64,000 bases of DNA from assembly GCF_900078195.1 (NCBI RefSeq), contig NZ_FJVE01000004.1, forward strand, positions 124,001-188,000, given 5' to 3'. The notes under the pieces were generated by a model that did no database searches, was not told the DNA's origin, and was given only the letters and a program-made list of their open reading frames with translations. Position numbers and translations under genes: made by a program. This document shows, in pieces, positions 9,634 to 18,683 of this stretch (positions are counted from its first letter, which is position 1; each line of letters opens with the position of its first letter). The DNA comes from Clostridium sp. Marseille-P299 (lineage in GTDB: Bacteria; Bacillota; Clostridia; Lachnospirales; Lachnospiraceae).

Positions 9634-10686
9634 CTATGCTTTTATAATCCCTCGAACGATAAGTTCATTCAATACCATGCTTACAATACATATTGCCATC
9701 CCGATATATAGGGGTACAAAATACTGAAAGTTTTTCTTTGCAAAAAAACGTTCTTCACGGTCTCTGTGCTCTCTTTGGAAGATTGCTTTTACATGATCCC
9801 AACGATTTGCATTGATTGCTATGGTTCGATACACTAAGAAAGCTAAGATACCGCAAACTAACGCGATCACACCATAACTTGCTATTACACTTCCTAAAGT
9901 ATAATCACTTACAGCAGCGCTAGCACTATCCATGATTTCATTGACATTAAAATTATTGCCACCTACTGCATTCTCAATCATTGTAATCATAGAACTGTCA
10001 CCACTTGCTACTGCGCTATTATACATTTGTTCTAGATATTTTATAAACTTTGGATATAAATAAAGTAATACCACTGAATTTCCATTGATTATAAAATGGA
10101 TAATCATTGTTGAAACAATAGAATCTGTAGCTTCAATTACAAAAGCAAACACAATTCCCATGGCAAATGCATAGGTAAACTGATTTAAATTTCCATGCAG
10201 AATACCAAATAAAAATGCACTTAAGAATATTGCAGCTAATTTATTATGTCTGGAATATTCATTATAAATAACACCACGGTATACGGACTCTTCAAATAAA
10301 CAAGGTATGAAGGCAACGGTAAACAATGATATTAAAAACGGACTATTATCTGCAATGGAAGTCATAACATCTGTTGTTGTGTCTACAGCATACAACTGTG
10401 AAAGTGCATTAATAAAAGTCATAACAGGTAATAATAAAAAGGTAAATACAATGATTAACACAACATTAGCTGGTCGAACCTTTTTAAAACGAACTGCTTC
10501 TTTATACTTGATTCGACTCGTTATTAAATAAACTAGAGATGGGATAATAATAAGAAGCTGTGATACTATTAATAATTGAGTGTTTGTATGGACAAACTTC
10601 TCGAAAGGTATCAGACCTGAACTCGATATCATCATTATTAATACTGTACATAAAAATACATAATTGATTTTCTTAACTCTTTGCAT
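9634..10686 (-). CDS. CPBP family intramembrane metalloprotease
   Basis: A 350-aa polytopic membrane protein with about eight hydrophobic segments. The CPBP (Abi/Rce1-type) motifs are present in order: EESVYRGVIYNEY (near residue 157), FLFGILHGNLNQF (near 178) and HFIINGNS (near 217). The glutamates and histidines are the presumed metal-binding catalytic residues. Family members include CAAX-like proteases and bacteriocin self-immunity proteins; the substrate here is unknown. Its Shine-Dalgarno site is 48 bases upstream, separated from the ATG by a hairpin (see that entry). The gene is flanked by terminators and no bacteriocin gene is adjacent. Confidence 0.85.
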   Translation of the reverse strand: MQRVKKINYVFLCTVLIMMISSSGLIPFEKFVHTNTQLLIVSQLLIIIPSLVYLITSRIKYKEAVRFKKVRPANVVLIIVFTFLLLPVMTFINALSQLYAVDTTTDVMTSIADNSPFLISLFTVAFIPCLFEESVYRGVIYNEYSRHNKLAAIFLSAFLFGILHGNLNQFTYAFAMGIVFAFVIEATDSIVSTMIIHFIINGNSVVLLYLYPKFIKYLEQMYNSAVASGDSSMITMIENAVGGNNFNVNEIMDSASAAVSDYTLGSVIASYGVIALVCGILAFLVYRTIAINANRWDHVKAIFQREHRDREERFFAKKNFQYFVPLYIGMAICIVSMVLNELIVRGIIKA

Positions 10687-10740
10687 ATGAACTTAGTGAG
10701 ACATATGGTTTAATGCAACATCTCTCACTAATACCTCCTT
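10687..10740 (-). promoter_or_regulatory. Hairpin-bridged ribosome-binding site of the CPBP gene
   Basis: On the minus strand AAGGAGG (10740-10734) and TA are followed by a perfect 9-bp hairpin, arms TTAGTGAGA (10731-10723) and TCTCACTAA (10701-10693), then GTTCAT and the ATG at 10686. Folding the hairpin brings AAGGAGG to 8 bases from the ATG. Unfolded, the same site would instead serve an 11-codon reading frame, GTG (10728) to TAA (10693), lying within the hairpin. Confidence 0.7.
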
Positions 10741-10921
10741 TCTTAATGAACAAAAATGTGCTTTATATATTCTCGTCATTTTTACTGACTTACGCAGTTC
10801 CTACCTCTGTATATTGAATCTATCTAAGGATTCAATAAGTCATTTGTCAATTATATCAAATTACTGTACTCTTTTCTACCAAAATGTAGATTATAAATAT
10901 ATATTTTTTTTTATAAAATCA

Positions 10922-10930
10922 TGCTATAAT
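10922..10930 (+). promoter_or_regulatory. Extended -10 promoter of the thioesterase operon
   Basis: TGCTATAAT is an extended -10 element 49 bp before the thioesterase ATG. The -35 region is a T-run without a clear consensus. Confidence 0.6.
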
Positions 10931-10978
10931 AAAGGGAACCTGCATTATGAAAGGTATAATCTAAGGAGGCGATGATAG

Positions 10979-11695
10979 ATGTACAGTTTTAAGAGCAGAG
11001 TAAGATATAGCGAAATCGCTCAGAATAGGTATATGGATTTATCTTCTATTATAAATTATTTCCAAGATTGTTCAACATTTCAATCGGAAGATATCGGACT
11101 AGGCGTAGATGTATTACATACGCAGAATCGTGTATGGATGGTTAGTTCATGGCAAATAATTGTGAATCGTTATCCAAAACTCGGAGAAAATATAACAGTA
11201 GGTACATGGGCTTATGATTTCTCCAGCATGTATGGATATCGAAATTTTATTATTTACGATGAGAATGGACAAGTTGCCGCTGTTGCAAATTCCATTTGGA
11301 TACTAATTGATACCAATACAGGGAAACCTACAAAAGTTTTAGAAGAAAATGCAGCGCCATATGGAAAAGAAGAAAAATTTGATATGGAGTATGCTGATCG
11401 TAAAATCCCATTACCACAATCATTAGATCCGAAAGATTCCTTCCTCGTAGTAAAATCCAATATTGATACCAATATGCATGTCAATAATTGTGAATATATA
11501 AAAATGGCAGAAGAATATTTACCGGATGATTTTATTATTTACCAAATGCGCGCCGATTATAAAAAGTCAGCAGTCTTAGGTGATACCATTTTCCCATTTG
11601 TTTCTTATCAGGACAATTTATGTACTGTTGTATTAGCAGATGAATCCAAACGCCCATATGTTGTAATCGAATTTACACAAAGAAAGGACACATAA
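10979..11695 (+). CDS. Acyl-ACP thioesterase
   Basis: A 238-aa hotdog-fold protein of the FatA/FatB-like acyl-ACP thioesterase family. These enzymes hydrolyse acyl-ACP to free fatty acids in the cytosol. The N-terminal hotdog half has RYSEIAQNRYMDLSSIINYFQD. The second half has DTNMHVNNCEYIKMAEEYLP, whose N.H..N..Y pattern holds the expected catalytic Asn and His (near residues 162-168). The start follows AAGGAGG. It ends two bases before cvfB, so the two are probably cotranscribed and translationally coupled. Substrate chain length cannot be read from sequence. Confidence 0.88.
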   Translation: MYSFKSRVRYSEIAQNRYMDLSSIINYFQDCSTFQSEDIGLGVDVLHTQNRVWMVSSWQIIVNRYPKLGENITVGTWAYDFSSMYGYRNFIIYDENGQVAAVANSIWILIDTNTGKPTKVLEENAAPYGKEEKFDMEYADRKIPLPQSLDPKDSFLVVKSNIDTNMHVNNCEYIKMAEEYLPDDFIIYQMRADYKKSAVLGDTIFPFVSYQDNLCTVVLADESKRPYVVIEFTQRKDT

Positions 11696-11697
11696 AA

Positions 11698-12570
11698 ATG
11701 ATATTATTAGGAAAAAAACAAACACTTCAAGTAGTGCAAACTACTGACTTCGGTGTTTACCTTGCCGGTGGTAACGAAGAAGACAAATATACGAGAAAGA
11801 AGAGCGTTGCTGATCTACCGATTAGCAAGGTACTACTTCCAAAAAATCAACTAAAGCCAAATACAAACATTGGCGATACTTACGAGGTTTTTATATATAA
11901 AGATTCCGAAGATCGTCCAATTGCCACAACAACGATACCTCCACTTGAACTAGATGGTTTTGCGCTTCTAACTGTAAAAGAGGTATCCACAATTGGTGCT
12001 TTTTTAGATTGGGGACTTGCAAAAGATTTATTACTCCCTTTTAAAGAGCAAACCTACAAAGTAAATGTAGGAGATTCCGTCTTAGTAAAATTATATATTG
12101 ATAAAAGTAAGCGCTTATGTGCTACAATGAAAATTTATGATGTTTTACGTACAGATTCTGAGTATAAACGTGATGACATCGTTCATGGAACTGTTTATGA
12201 AATTATCGATGCATTTGGCGCATTTGTTGCAGTTGATAATTGTTATTCTGCTCTTATCCCTAAAAACGAACTATTTCATACCGTAAAACCAGGGGATCAA
12301 ATAGAAGCTCGTGTGGTATTAGTTCATGAAGATGGCAAGCTTACCTTAAGCCTCCGTCAAAAAGCATATTTACAAATGGATGATGATTGCAACCTCATCT
12401 ATGAAAAATTAGTAGCTGCAGATGGCTTCTTACCTTATCACGATAAAAGTGATGCTGAAGAAATTAAAAAAGAATTTAATCTTAGCAAAAATGCTTTTAA
12501 GCGTGCCATTGGTCATTTAATGAAAAATGGAAAAATTGAAATTATGGATTCTGGTATTAAGTTAAAATAA
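11698..12570 (+). CDS. cvfB: CvfB-type S1-domain RNA-binding protein
   Basis: A 290-aa protein of the CvfB/YitL family: tandem S1-like OB-fold domains (about residues 1-60, 68-135 and 150-210) and a C-terminal winged-helix (about 225-285, HDKSDAEEIKKEFNLSKNAF). CvfB in Staphylococcus aureus is an RNA-binding regulator that affects virulence gene expression; its role in clostridia is not established. It starts two bases after the thioesterase stop. Transcription ends at the nested hairpin at 12700-12788. Confidence 0.88.
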   Translation: MILLGKKQTLQVVQTTDFGVYLAGGNEEDKYTRKKSVADLPISKVLLPKNQLKPNTNIGDTYEVFIYKDSEDRPIATTTIPPLELDGFALLTVKEVSTIGAFLDWGLAKDLLLPFKEQTYKVNVGDSVLVKLYIDKSKRLCATMKIYDVLRTDSEYKRDDIVHGTVYEIIDAFGAFVAVDNCYSALIPKNELFHTVKPGDQIEARVVLVHEDGKLTLSLRQKAYLQMDDDCNLIYEKLVAADGFLPYHDKSDAEEIKKEFNLSKNAFKRAIGHLMKNGKIEIMDSGIKLK

Positions 12571-12699
12571 CCATTCTGCATTTCATTGAATTATTAAAAG
12601 TATAGTATCAATATTATATTTTTAATAGGATTCAGATGTTATCTATTCTGTTAAGATAATCTTAAATCTAATGATCCAAAGTAAATACATCAGACTAAA

Positions 12700-12788
12700 A
12701 AAGCTGTTTTAACATAGCCTTTTATAAGTGTTCCACATAAGTATCGAAAATGGAACACTTATAAAATTAACTATGTCAAAACAGCTTT
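12700..12788. terminator. Nested double inverted repeat between convergent genes
   Basis: Outer arms AAAGCTGTTTTAACATAG and CTATGTCAAAACAGCTTT enclose inner arms TTTTATAAGTGTTCCA and TGGAACACTTATAAAA. The whole could form an approximately 35-bp stem. It lies between cvfB (plus) and the yvyF-like gene (minus) and probably terminates both. Confidence 0.82.
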
Positions 12789-12789
12789 A

Positions 12790-13191
12790 TTACTGATCTA
12801 AAAATCGCATTCTTGCACTATCTTTTAGATTCTTTCTTGCTTCTTCTGCGGGTTCTTTATAGATATTCCCTAATTTATTTAACATCTTGTCTTTGCAATT
12901 CTTACAAAAACGTCCAGTTCGAATCATGGTACCACAATTCTCACATTCAAGCCCAACCAAAGAATCATCTGAAAATGCCAATCTTTCTTCTCTCACCCAT
13001 TTTTTTAATTGGCCGACGGAAACATCATTTTCCTCAGAAACTTGCTGAATACTAGCGCCTGGATTTTCATAGATATATTCTTTTACAATGGAATACTTAT
13101 CGTCTAGTTTCTTCATACAGGCTGGACAAAGAGAGGGACCGCTTAAATAATTAAATAATTTACCGCATTCTTTACAATTTCTTACATCCAT
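12790..13191 (-). CDS. YvyF-like flagellar-region zinc-ribbon protein
   Basis: A 133-aa protein with an N-terminal CxxC pair set (CKECGKLF...CPACMKK, residues 6-26), a central helix-turn-helix-like stretch (PGASIQQVSEENDVSVGQLKKWVRE, about 43-68) and a second set (CENCGTMIRTGRFCKNCKDK, about 83-103). This matches the YvyF family, which in Bacillus lies between comF and flgM; here it follows comF directly, 12 bp away. It may bind nucleic acid, but its function is unproven. No flgM follows within the window. Confidence 0.82.
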   Translation of the reverse strand: MDVRNCKECGKLFNYLSGPSLCPACMKKLDDKYSIVKEYIYENPGASIQQVSEENDVSVGQLKKWVREERLAFSDDSLVGLECENCGTMIRTGRFCKNCKDKMLNKLGNIYKEPAEEARKNLKDSARMRFLDQ

Positions 13192-13203
13192 ACTAACTCC
13201 TCC

Positions 13204-13944
13204 TTAGTAGCCCTTTCCGATGCATACTGTCATAAAATAAACTTCGTCTATTTCTATGTTTTTTAAAACCTTTGCACATACATCGATCGTAGCTCCAGTT
13301 GTATAAATATCATCGATAAGCATTACTCGTTTAAGTTTTGTATTTTCTCTTTTATTAAGATACTCATCTGATATTGCAAAGGCGTTCTTCAAATTTTTAA
13401 CCCGTTCTTTATCATCTAAGAGCTTTTGTGGTGTTGTATATTTATTCCGAATAAGTATATTGTTTATCACAGGTATGTTCAGAGATTTTGATATACCATT
13501 TGCAATCAATTCTGCTTGATTAAATCCTCTTTGTTTATACTTATCATAATGAATTGGAATCGGGATCAATGCATCTGGCGCAATCTCACTTACCCATGCA
13601 CCATATCTTAAAAGCAATTCTTCAATATAAAAATCTGCGTATTCTTTTTTTCCATGAAACTTAAATTCACTCATAGAATGTTTCATTGTTTCATCATACT
13701 CAAATAAAGAATATCCCTTCTCATATGAAAACTTCTTTTTCGTACAATCAAAACAATACTCTAATTCCTCATCCACAATCGCCTTACTGCATTTCTTACA
13801 ACGTGGTTCTTTTATGTATATGAGTTTTCCCTTACACGAAGGACATATCTTGTTCCCTTTCGGTAAGACAATATCTGCACATACTGGACATCGCCTTGGA
13901 TAAATAAAATCACATATAACCTCTAAAATACTCCCCATAAGCAT
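13204..13944 (-). CDS. comF: ComF family protein
   Basis: A 246-aa protein with a double zinc-ribbon N-terminus (CPVCAD...CPSCKGKL...CKKCSK...CFDCTKKK, residues 19-70). A phosphoribosyltransferase-like domain follows, with the PRPP-type loop VMLIDDIYTTGATIDVCAKVL near residues 205-225 and RGFNQAELIANGI near 135. ComFC helps single-stranded DNA uptake in competent Bacillus; in non-competent bacteria its role is unclear. No comFA helicase gene is adjacent. No strong Shine-Dalgarno site is visible, and the start overlaps possible alternatives at 13944 and 13938. It lies 8 bp after the nucleotidyltransferase gene. Confidence 0.88.
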   Translation of the reverse strand: MLMGSILEVICDFIYPRRCPVCADIVLPKGNKICPSCKGKLIYIKEPRCKKCSKAIVDEELEYCFDCTKKKFSYEKGYSLFEYDETMKHSMSEFKFHGKKEYADFYIEELLLRYGAWVSEIAPDALIPIPIHYDKYKQRGFNQAELIANGISKSLNIPVINNILIRNKYTTPQKLLDDKERVKNLKNAFAISDEYLNKRENTKLKRVMLIDDIYTTGATIDVCAKVLKNIEIDEVYFMTVCIGKGY

Positions 13945-13952
13945 TTTACTAA

Positions 13953-14879
13953 TTATTTATCTTGAAATAATTTAGCTGGATACTTACCTTCTGCAACTAA
14001 AGAATTGATAGAATTAACTACAAGTTCTTTATCTTCTTTGTATGTTACACCAAACCATTTATCGTTTGTTTTTAATACTTTTACAGTAGCTCTTTCTTCA
14101 CGTAGCATTTTACCTACTACTTCTGGAAGGAGATATTCTGCCTTAATCTCTTCTGCAGAAATTCCTTTTAGGAATTCAACAAATCCTGTTTCTAATTCAT
14201 TAAGGAAGTTTGGTGTGAATCCCCACATATTCATAGAAACTGAGCTATTAAGATCTAATGTAACTTTCTCACCAGCACCATTTTTACCAACTGCTACATC
14301 ACCTTCACGTTCAATAGCAAATGTTTCTTCAACGCTTGTTAAGAATTGATTGTCATCAACCTTGCAAACTCCTCTTGTTACAATACCATTATCACTTAAT
14401 GTATTGCCAAGAACAAATCCTGCCATACAATAATTTTTATCGTTAGAACTTACATCTGCGTTTGCTAAATAATCATGTACTTTAACAAATGCTTCTTTTC
14501 CATAATAATCATCTGCATTAATTACTGCAAATGGCTCTTTGATTACATCTTTACAACAAAGAACTGCCTGTCCAGTTCCCCAAGGCTTAACACGTTCTTC
14601 TGGTTTTGTAAAACCATTTGGTAGTGCATCTAATTCCTGATATACATATTCTACTTCGATTTGTTTTTCAATACGATTTCCTATAATTTCTTTGAAATCT
14701 TTCTCAAGGTCTCGACGAATAATAAACACTACTTTGTCAAACCCAGCTTGAATTGCATCATAAATGGAATAATCCATAATGATTTCACCACTTGGTCCAA
14801 CATGCTCTAATTGTTTAATTCCTCCACCATAACGGCTGCCAATACCTGCTGCCATAATTACTAATGCTGTTTTATTCAT
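13953..14879 (-). CDS. Nucleotidyltransferase family protein
   Basis: A 308-aa sugar-phosphate nucleotidyltransferase-fold protein. The N-terminal NTP-binding loop is MAAGIGSRYGGGIKQ (near residue 10), and NADDYYGKEAF holds the metal-binding Asp near residue 112. Such enzymes make NDP-sugars or related activated compounds; the substrate is not predictable. I chose MNKTALVIMAAG (14879), which follows AAGGGG at 7 bases, over the upstream ATG at 14912. It lies upstream of comF and about 170 bp after recD2. Confidence 0.82.
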   Translation of the reverse strand: MNKTALVIMAAGIGSRYGGGIKQLEHVGPSGEIIMDYSIYDAIQAGFDKVVFIIRRDLEKDFKEIIGNRIEKQIEVEYVYQELDALPNGFTKPEERVKPWGTGQAVLCCKDVIKEPFAVINADDYYGKEAFVKVHDYLANADVSSNDKNYCMAGFVLGNTLSDNGIVTRGVCKVDDNQFLTSVEETFAIEREGDVAVGKNGAGEKVTLDLNSSVSMNMWGFTPNFLNELETGFVEFLKGISAEEIKAEYLLPEVVGKMLREERATVKVLKTNDKWFGVTYKEDKELVVNSINSLVAEGKYPAKLFQDK

Positions 14880-14994
14880 AATCTTTCCCCTTTGATTTAT
14901 TTTGGAAAACATTCCTTACGGCTATTATACACCAATAAAAGTGGTTATGCACGAACTTTTTGGAAAGGCAGAAATAAGAGAATTAAAATATAAC

Positions 14995-15024
14995 TTATCA
15001 GAAGTTATTTTTTATTTCTGATAA
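14995..15024 (-). terminator. Weak hairpin after recD2
   Basis: Arms TTATCAGAA and TTTCTGATAA with an 11-base loop, without a clean T-tract. It may be a partial terminator between recD2 and the nucleotidyltransferase gene. Confidence 0.4.
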
Positions 15025-15047
15025 ATGCATATTAATTCGTTATAAAA

Positions 15048-17282
15048 TTATCTCTTATTCAATTCCTCATTCATTTCTTTAATTCTCTCGCTAAGCCCAG
15101 AATATCTCTTTTGTTCACTTTCATTGTCTATCATCGTCTGCACGGTATGTTCACTTCCGACTATTGTTACACAACTCTTAGCCCTTGTCACTGCTGTATA
15201 TAATAAATTTCGATTAAATAACATCCTAGGTCCACTTAAAAGTGGCATAACAACCGCTGGATACTCGCTACCTTGTGATTTATGAATTGTAATAGCGTAT
15301 GCTAATTCTAACTCATCTAATTGTCCAAACGGATATTCAACAATATGACCATCTTCAAATTCTACTGTAATTTGTTCTGCAAAAGAATTAATCTCACGAA
15401 TAATTCCAGCATCTCCATTAAACACTCCTGTTCCACTATCTACAGTAATGCCATACCTACTCTTCTTCTCCCATGTGATCTGGTAATTATTTTTTATTTG
15501 CATTACCTTATCACCTTCACGAAAGAGTCCTTGACCATATTCTTTTTCCTTTTTATCATTGGAAGGAGGATTTAAGTATTGTTGCAGTACCTGGTTTAAA
15601 CGATCCACCCCAAGCTCTCCTTTTCTCATTGGAGTTAGCACTTGGATATCAAATGGTGTTGCATTTACATACTTTGGCATCTTATCCCGCACTAAAGCAA
15701 TCACAACTCCTGTGATTACATTTACTTCATTTCGCTGTAAAAGGAAGAAGTCCTTGCTCTTATTATCTAATTTTATTTGTTTACCATCATTTATTTTATG
15801 AGCATTTACAATAATGTCACTCTCACTTGCTTGACGGAAAATCTTAGTTAAACGAACCACAGGAAATGTATTAGACGCAATCATATCACGTAAAACATTA
15901 CCAGGTCCAACGCTTGGTAACTGATTCACATCACCTACAAAGATAACTCTTGTTCCAACAGCAATCGCACGTAACAAGGAATGCATTAAACTAATATCCA
16001 CCATAGACATCTCGTCAATGATAATTACATCTGTCTCAAGCGGATTTCCTTCATTTCTTTCAAATGCCATTCTACCGTCATTTCCATCCATTCCACCAGA
16101 AAGTTCAAGCATTCGATGTATGGTTCTTGCTTCATAGCCAGTAGTCTCTGTCATTCTCTTAGCTGCACGCCCAGTTGGTGCTGCTAATAAAATATCCATT
16201 CCTTCCGATTCAAAAAATTGAATAATCGTATTAATCGTTGTGGTTTTACCAGTACCTGGTCCACCCGTTACAATTAATAAACCATTTCTAGCAGCCTCAA
16301 TGACAGCCATCCTTTGCATCTCATCTAGTTCAATGTTTGATGCACTTTCTATTTTACTTAACCTAGTTTCTATTTGCGTTTGCATAATATCATACTTAAT
16401 ATTAAGATCGCATAACATTCTTGCTGTGTTTAATTCTATATAATAAAAATTTGTACTGTAGATGCGTCTTCCTTCTTGGCTTTCTTTAATCATTATCTTC
16501 TTTTCCAAACCAAGAGCTATGATATGTCGATTTACAGTTTCAACTGGCACCGATAGCACTTCCACAGCCTTTGCTGCTAGTTCATTTTCTGGTAAGTAAA
16601 CATGCCCATTTCCTGTGGCTTGCAATAAAGCATATAAAATACCAGCTCGAACACGGTAATCCGCATCACTACCTATCCCTACTTTAGCAGCGATTTCATC
16701 CGCTATTTTAAATCCAACTCCGCTTATGTCTTCGGCAAGTTGGTATGGATTTTCTTTGATAATATCATACATTCGTTCCCCATAACGGGCAACAATCTTA
16801 ACCGCTAGATTAAGTGAAATACCATATTTCTGAAGAAATAGCATTGCATTTCTCATCTCACGCTTTTCTTGAAATTGACGGAAAATTTCTTTTGCCATCT
16901 TCTCGCTGATACCCTTTACCTCAGCAAGTCGTTCTGGCTCTTCCTCTATAATTTGAAATGTCCGTTCTTTAAATCGTCTTACAATTCTTGCAGCTAAAGC
17001 AGTTCCTATTCCTTTGATGGCTCCAGAACCCAAATACTTTTCCATGGATAAAATGTCTTCTGGCTCCTTGATTTCATAGCTCGTCACCTGAAACTGCTCC
17101 CCATACATTGGATGCGCTGTGAAAGAACCTGTGACCTGCACAAACTCTCCTTCATTGATAAAGGAAAAACTACCCACACAAGTAATTTCCTCATCATCGT
17201 TTACAAGACTTAGTACGGTATATCCATTTTCAGCATTACGAAAAACTATTTTTTCAATATAACCTTGTAAAACATCAGCCAT
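15048..17282 (-). CDS. recD2: RecD2-type ATP-dependent DNA helicase
   Basis: A 744-aa 5'-3' superfamily 1B helicase, of the kind found without RecBC and linked to DNA repair. It has the extended RecD2 N-terminus (OB-fold and helix-hairpin-helix repeats, about 1-290, including SGAIKGIGTALAARIV). The motor follows: Walker A TGGPGTGKTTTINTI (about 340), Walker B IIIDEMSMVD (about 420) and the C-terminal motif YAITIHKSQGSEYPAVVMP (about 665). The start follows AAGGAG. It is the first gene of a minus-strand run down to the yvyF-like gene. Confidence 0.95.
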   Translation of the reverse strand: MADVLQGYIEKIVFRNAENGYTVLSLVNDDEEITCVGSFSFINEGEFVQVTGSFTAHPMYGEQFQVTSYEIKEPEDILSMEKYLGSGAIKGIGTALAARIVRRFKERTFQIIEEEPERLAEVKGISEKMAKEIFRQFQEKREMRNAMLFLQKYGISLNLAVKIVARYGERMYDIIKENPYQLAEDISGVGFKIADEIAAKVGIGSDADYRVRAGILYALLQATGNGHVYLPENELAAKAVEVLSVPVETVNRHIIALGLEKKIMIKESQEGRRIYSTNFYYIELNTARMLCDLNIKYDIMQTQIETRLSKIESASNIELDEMQRMAVIEAARNGLLIVTGGPGTGKTTTINTIIQFFESEGMDILLAAPTGRAAKRMTETTGYEARTIHRMLELSGGMDGNDGRMAFERNEGNPLETDVIIIDEMSMVDISLMHSLLRAIAVGTRVIFVGDVNQLPSVGPGNVLRDMIASNTFPVVRLTKIFRQASESDIIVNAHKINDGKQIKLDNKSKDFFLLQRNEVNVITGVVIALVRDKMPKYVNATPFDIQVLTPMRKGELGVDRLNQVLQQYLNPPSNDKKEKEYGQGLFREGDKVMQIKNNYQITWEKKSRYGITVDSGTGVFNGDAGIIREINSFAEQITVEFEDGHIVEYPFGQLDELELAYAITIHKSQGSEYPAVVMPLLSGPRMLFNRNLLYTAVTRAKSCVTIVGSEHTVQTMIDNESEQKRYSGLSERIKEMNEELNKR

Positions 17283-17344
17283 AACTATACTCCTTGCTTT
17301 ATCTATTAAATCTATAATAAGCTACATAAAACGAAAAATCAAAA

Positions 17345-17379
17345 GAGAGCTGCTGCAAGTTTTCTCTGCAACAGCTCTA
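17345..17379 (-). terminator. Terminator of the mbl-flagellar operon
   Basis: Arms AGAGCTGCTGCA and TGCAACAGCTCT with a short loop, followed on the minus strand by TTTTGATTTTT. It ends the run mbl-flhO-flhP-flgJ-like. Confidence 0.87.
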
Positions 17380-17419
17380 CCAACTATATCATAGAAATCT
17401 ATTTCCCGTTGTGCGGCTA

Positions 17420-17758
17420 TTATTGATTTCGTTTCATTGCTTCAAACAGCTGATTAGCGATTCCCAATTGGCCGCTTTCTGTAATTTGTTCTGCTACTTC
17501 CTCATATAACGTATCACCGAAATATGTAAGATACGTATTTTCATCTTCCTCACTACTTACCATAGATTTTTTCACTTGTTTTACTACCTGCTCTACTAGG
17601 TAAGTTTCAAAACTTTTGCATGATTCTAATAATTCTTCATCTGTTGCATTGGATAAATCTTTATTTAGTGTATTTTCAAGCTGACTCGTCTTGGAAGATT
17701 TCCCGGAACTTGCAAGTGTTGATGTATACAATGAATCTGATCCTATACTTATACTCAT
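17420..17758 (-). CDS. FlgJ N-terminal-like rod-binding protein
   Basis: A 112-aa protein matching only the rod-binding half of FlgJ: SCKSFETYLVEQVVKQVKKSM (about 46-66), then LTYFGDTLYEEVAEQITESGQLGIANQLFEAM. It has no peptidoglycan-hydrolase domain, as is usual in Firmicutes. It probably helps assemble the flagellar rod at the cell wall. It begins 16 bp after the flhP stop and is the last gene of the operon. Confidence 0.88.
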   Translation of the reverse strand: MSISIGSDSLYTSTLASSGKSSKTSQLENTLNKDLSNATDEELLESCKSFETYLVEQVVKQVKKSMVSSEEDENTYLTYFGDTLYEEVAEQITESGQLGIANQLFEAMKRNQ

Positions 17759-17774
17759 TATATCCTACCCTTCT

Positions 17775-18668
17775 CTAACGTCTAAGGTTGTTTGCCTGTT
17801 GTAACATTTCATCGGCTGCCGTAATTGTTTTAGAATTCATCTCATACGCTCTTTGTGCAACAATAAGATTAACAATCTCATTGGCTGTATCCACATTAGA
17901 GCCTTCTAAATAGCCTTGATGAATTTTACTTTTCGTAAGAGAAGTATCTTCACTTTCTAATCTTACTGTACCCGAATTATCTGTAGCTCCAAATAAGCTT
18001 CCAGATAATTTTTCAAGTCCAGCTGGGTTATTAAACTGAGCTAACCCGATTTTAATTCCCATATTCACAGTAACATTGTTCTTACTTGTATATGTTAAAT
18101 TACCATACTCGTCCATATTGATATTACTATAATCAAGCTCTGTAACCGTAGAATCATCTTCGATGCCAGCGTCTTTTTCTGCTGCTTTCACATTATTAAG
18201 TGTTGCTGTTACTGTATCCTGTGAGAAAGTAATCGGTTCTCCCTTAGAATCTAAGACAGCGTAACCATCCGCGTTTGCAAGAGTAACGCCATCTTGACCA
18301 ATGGATAAACCAAAGGAACCATTTCTTGTATAACCAGTTGTTCCATCGTTTAGATCAACCATAAAGAAACCATTACCTTCAATGGCCATATCCCAATTAC
18401 TATCACTCTCTTGCAAAGAGCCTTGTGAGAATTGAGATACTATAGCAGTATTTCGAACGCCTAAACCTACTTGTCCGATGACTGGTTTTTTATTTCCTTC
18501 GTTATCTGTGGTTTTTGTTTGAATTTTTTGATATAGTAAAGATGCAAACTGAGCAGATTCCTTCTTATAACCTGTGGTTGCAATATTGGAAAAATTATTT
18601 GCAATTGTATCTAAATTCGTTTGTTGAGCATTCATTCCTGAAGCTCCGGTCCATAATGCACGCATCAT
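17775..18668 (-). CDS. flhP: FlgG-family flagellar rod/hook protein (FlhP-like)
   Basis: A 297-aa rod/hook-family protein. The N-terminal rod signature is ALWTGASGMNAQQTNLDTIANNFSNIATTGYKKE and the C-terminal one is EGSNVDTANEIVNLIVAQRAYEMNSKTI. Both helical ends polymerise in the basal-body axis. Order after mbl and flhO matches the Bacillus mbl-flhO-flhP block, hence the name; it could equally be labelled flgG. Start is one of two adjacent ATGs after GGGGG. 15 bp separate it from flhO. Confidence 0.9.
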   Translation of the reverse strand: MMRALWTGASGMNAQQTNLDTIANNFSNIATTGYKKESAQFASLLYQKIQTKTTDNEGNKKPVIGQVGLGVRNTAIVSQFSQGSLQESDSNWDMAIEGNGFFMVDLNDGTTGYTRNGSFGLSIGQDGVTLANADGYAVLDSKGEPITFSQDTVTATLNNVKAAEKDAGIEDDSTVTELDYSNINMDEYGNLTYTSKNNVTVNMGIKIGLAQFNNPAGLEKLSGSLFGATDNSGTVRLESEDTSLTKSKIHQGYLEGSNVDTANEIVNLIVAQRAYEMNSKTITAADEMLQQANNLRR

Positions 18669-18683
18669 ATGTTTTTCCCCCTA

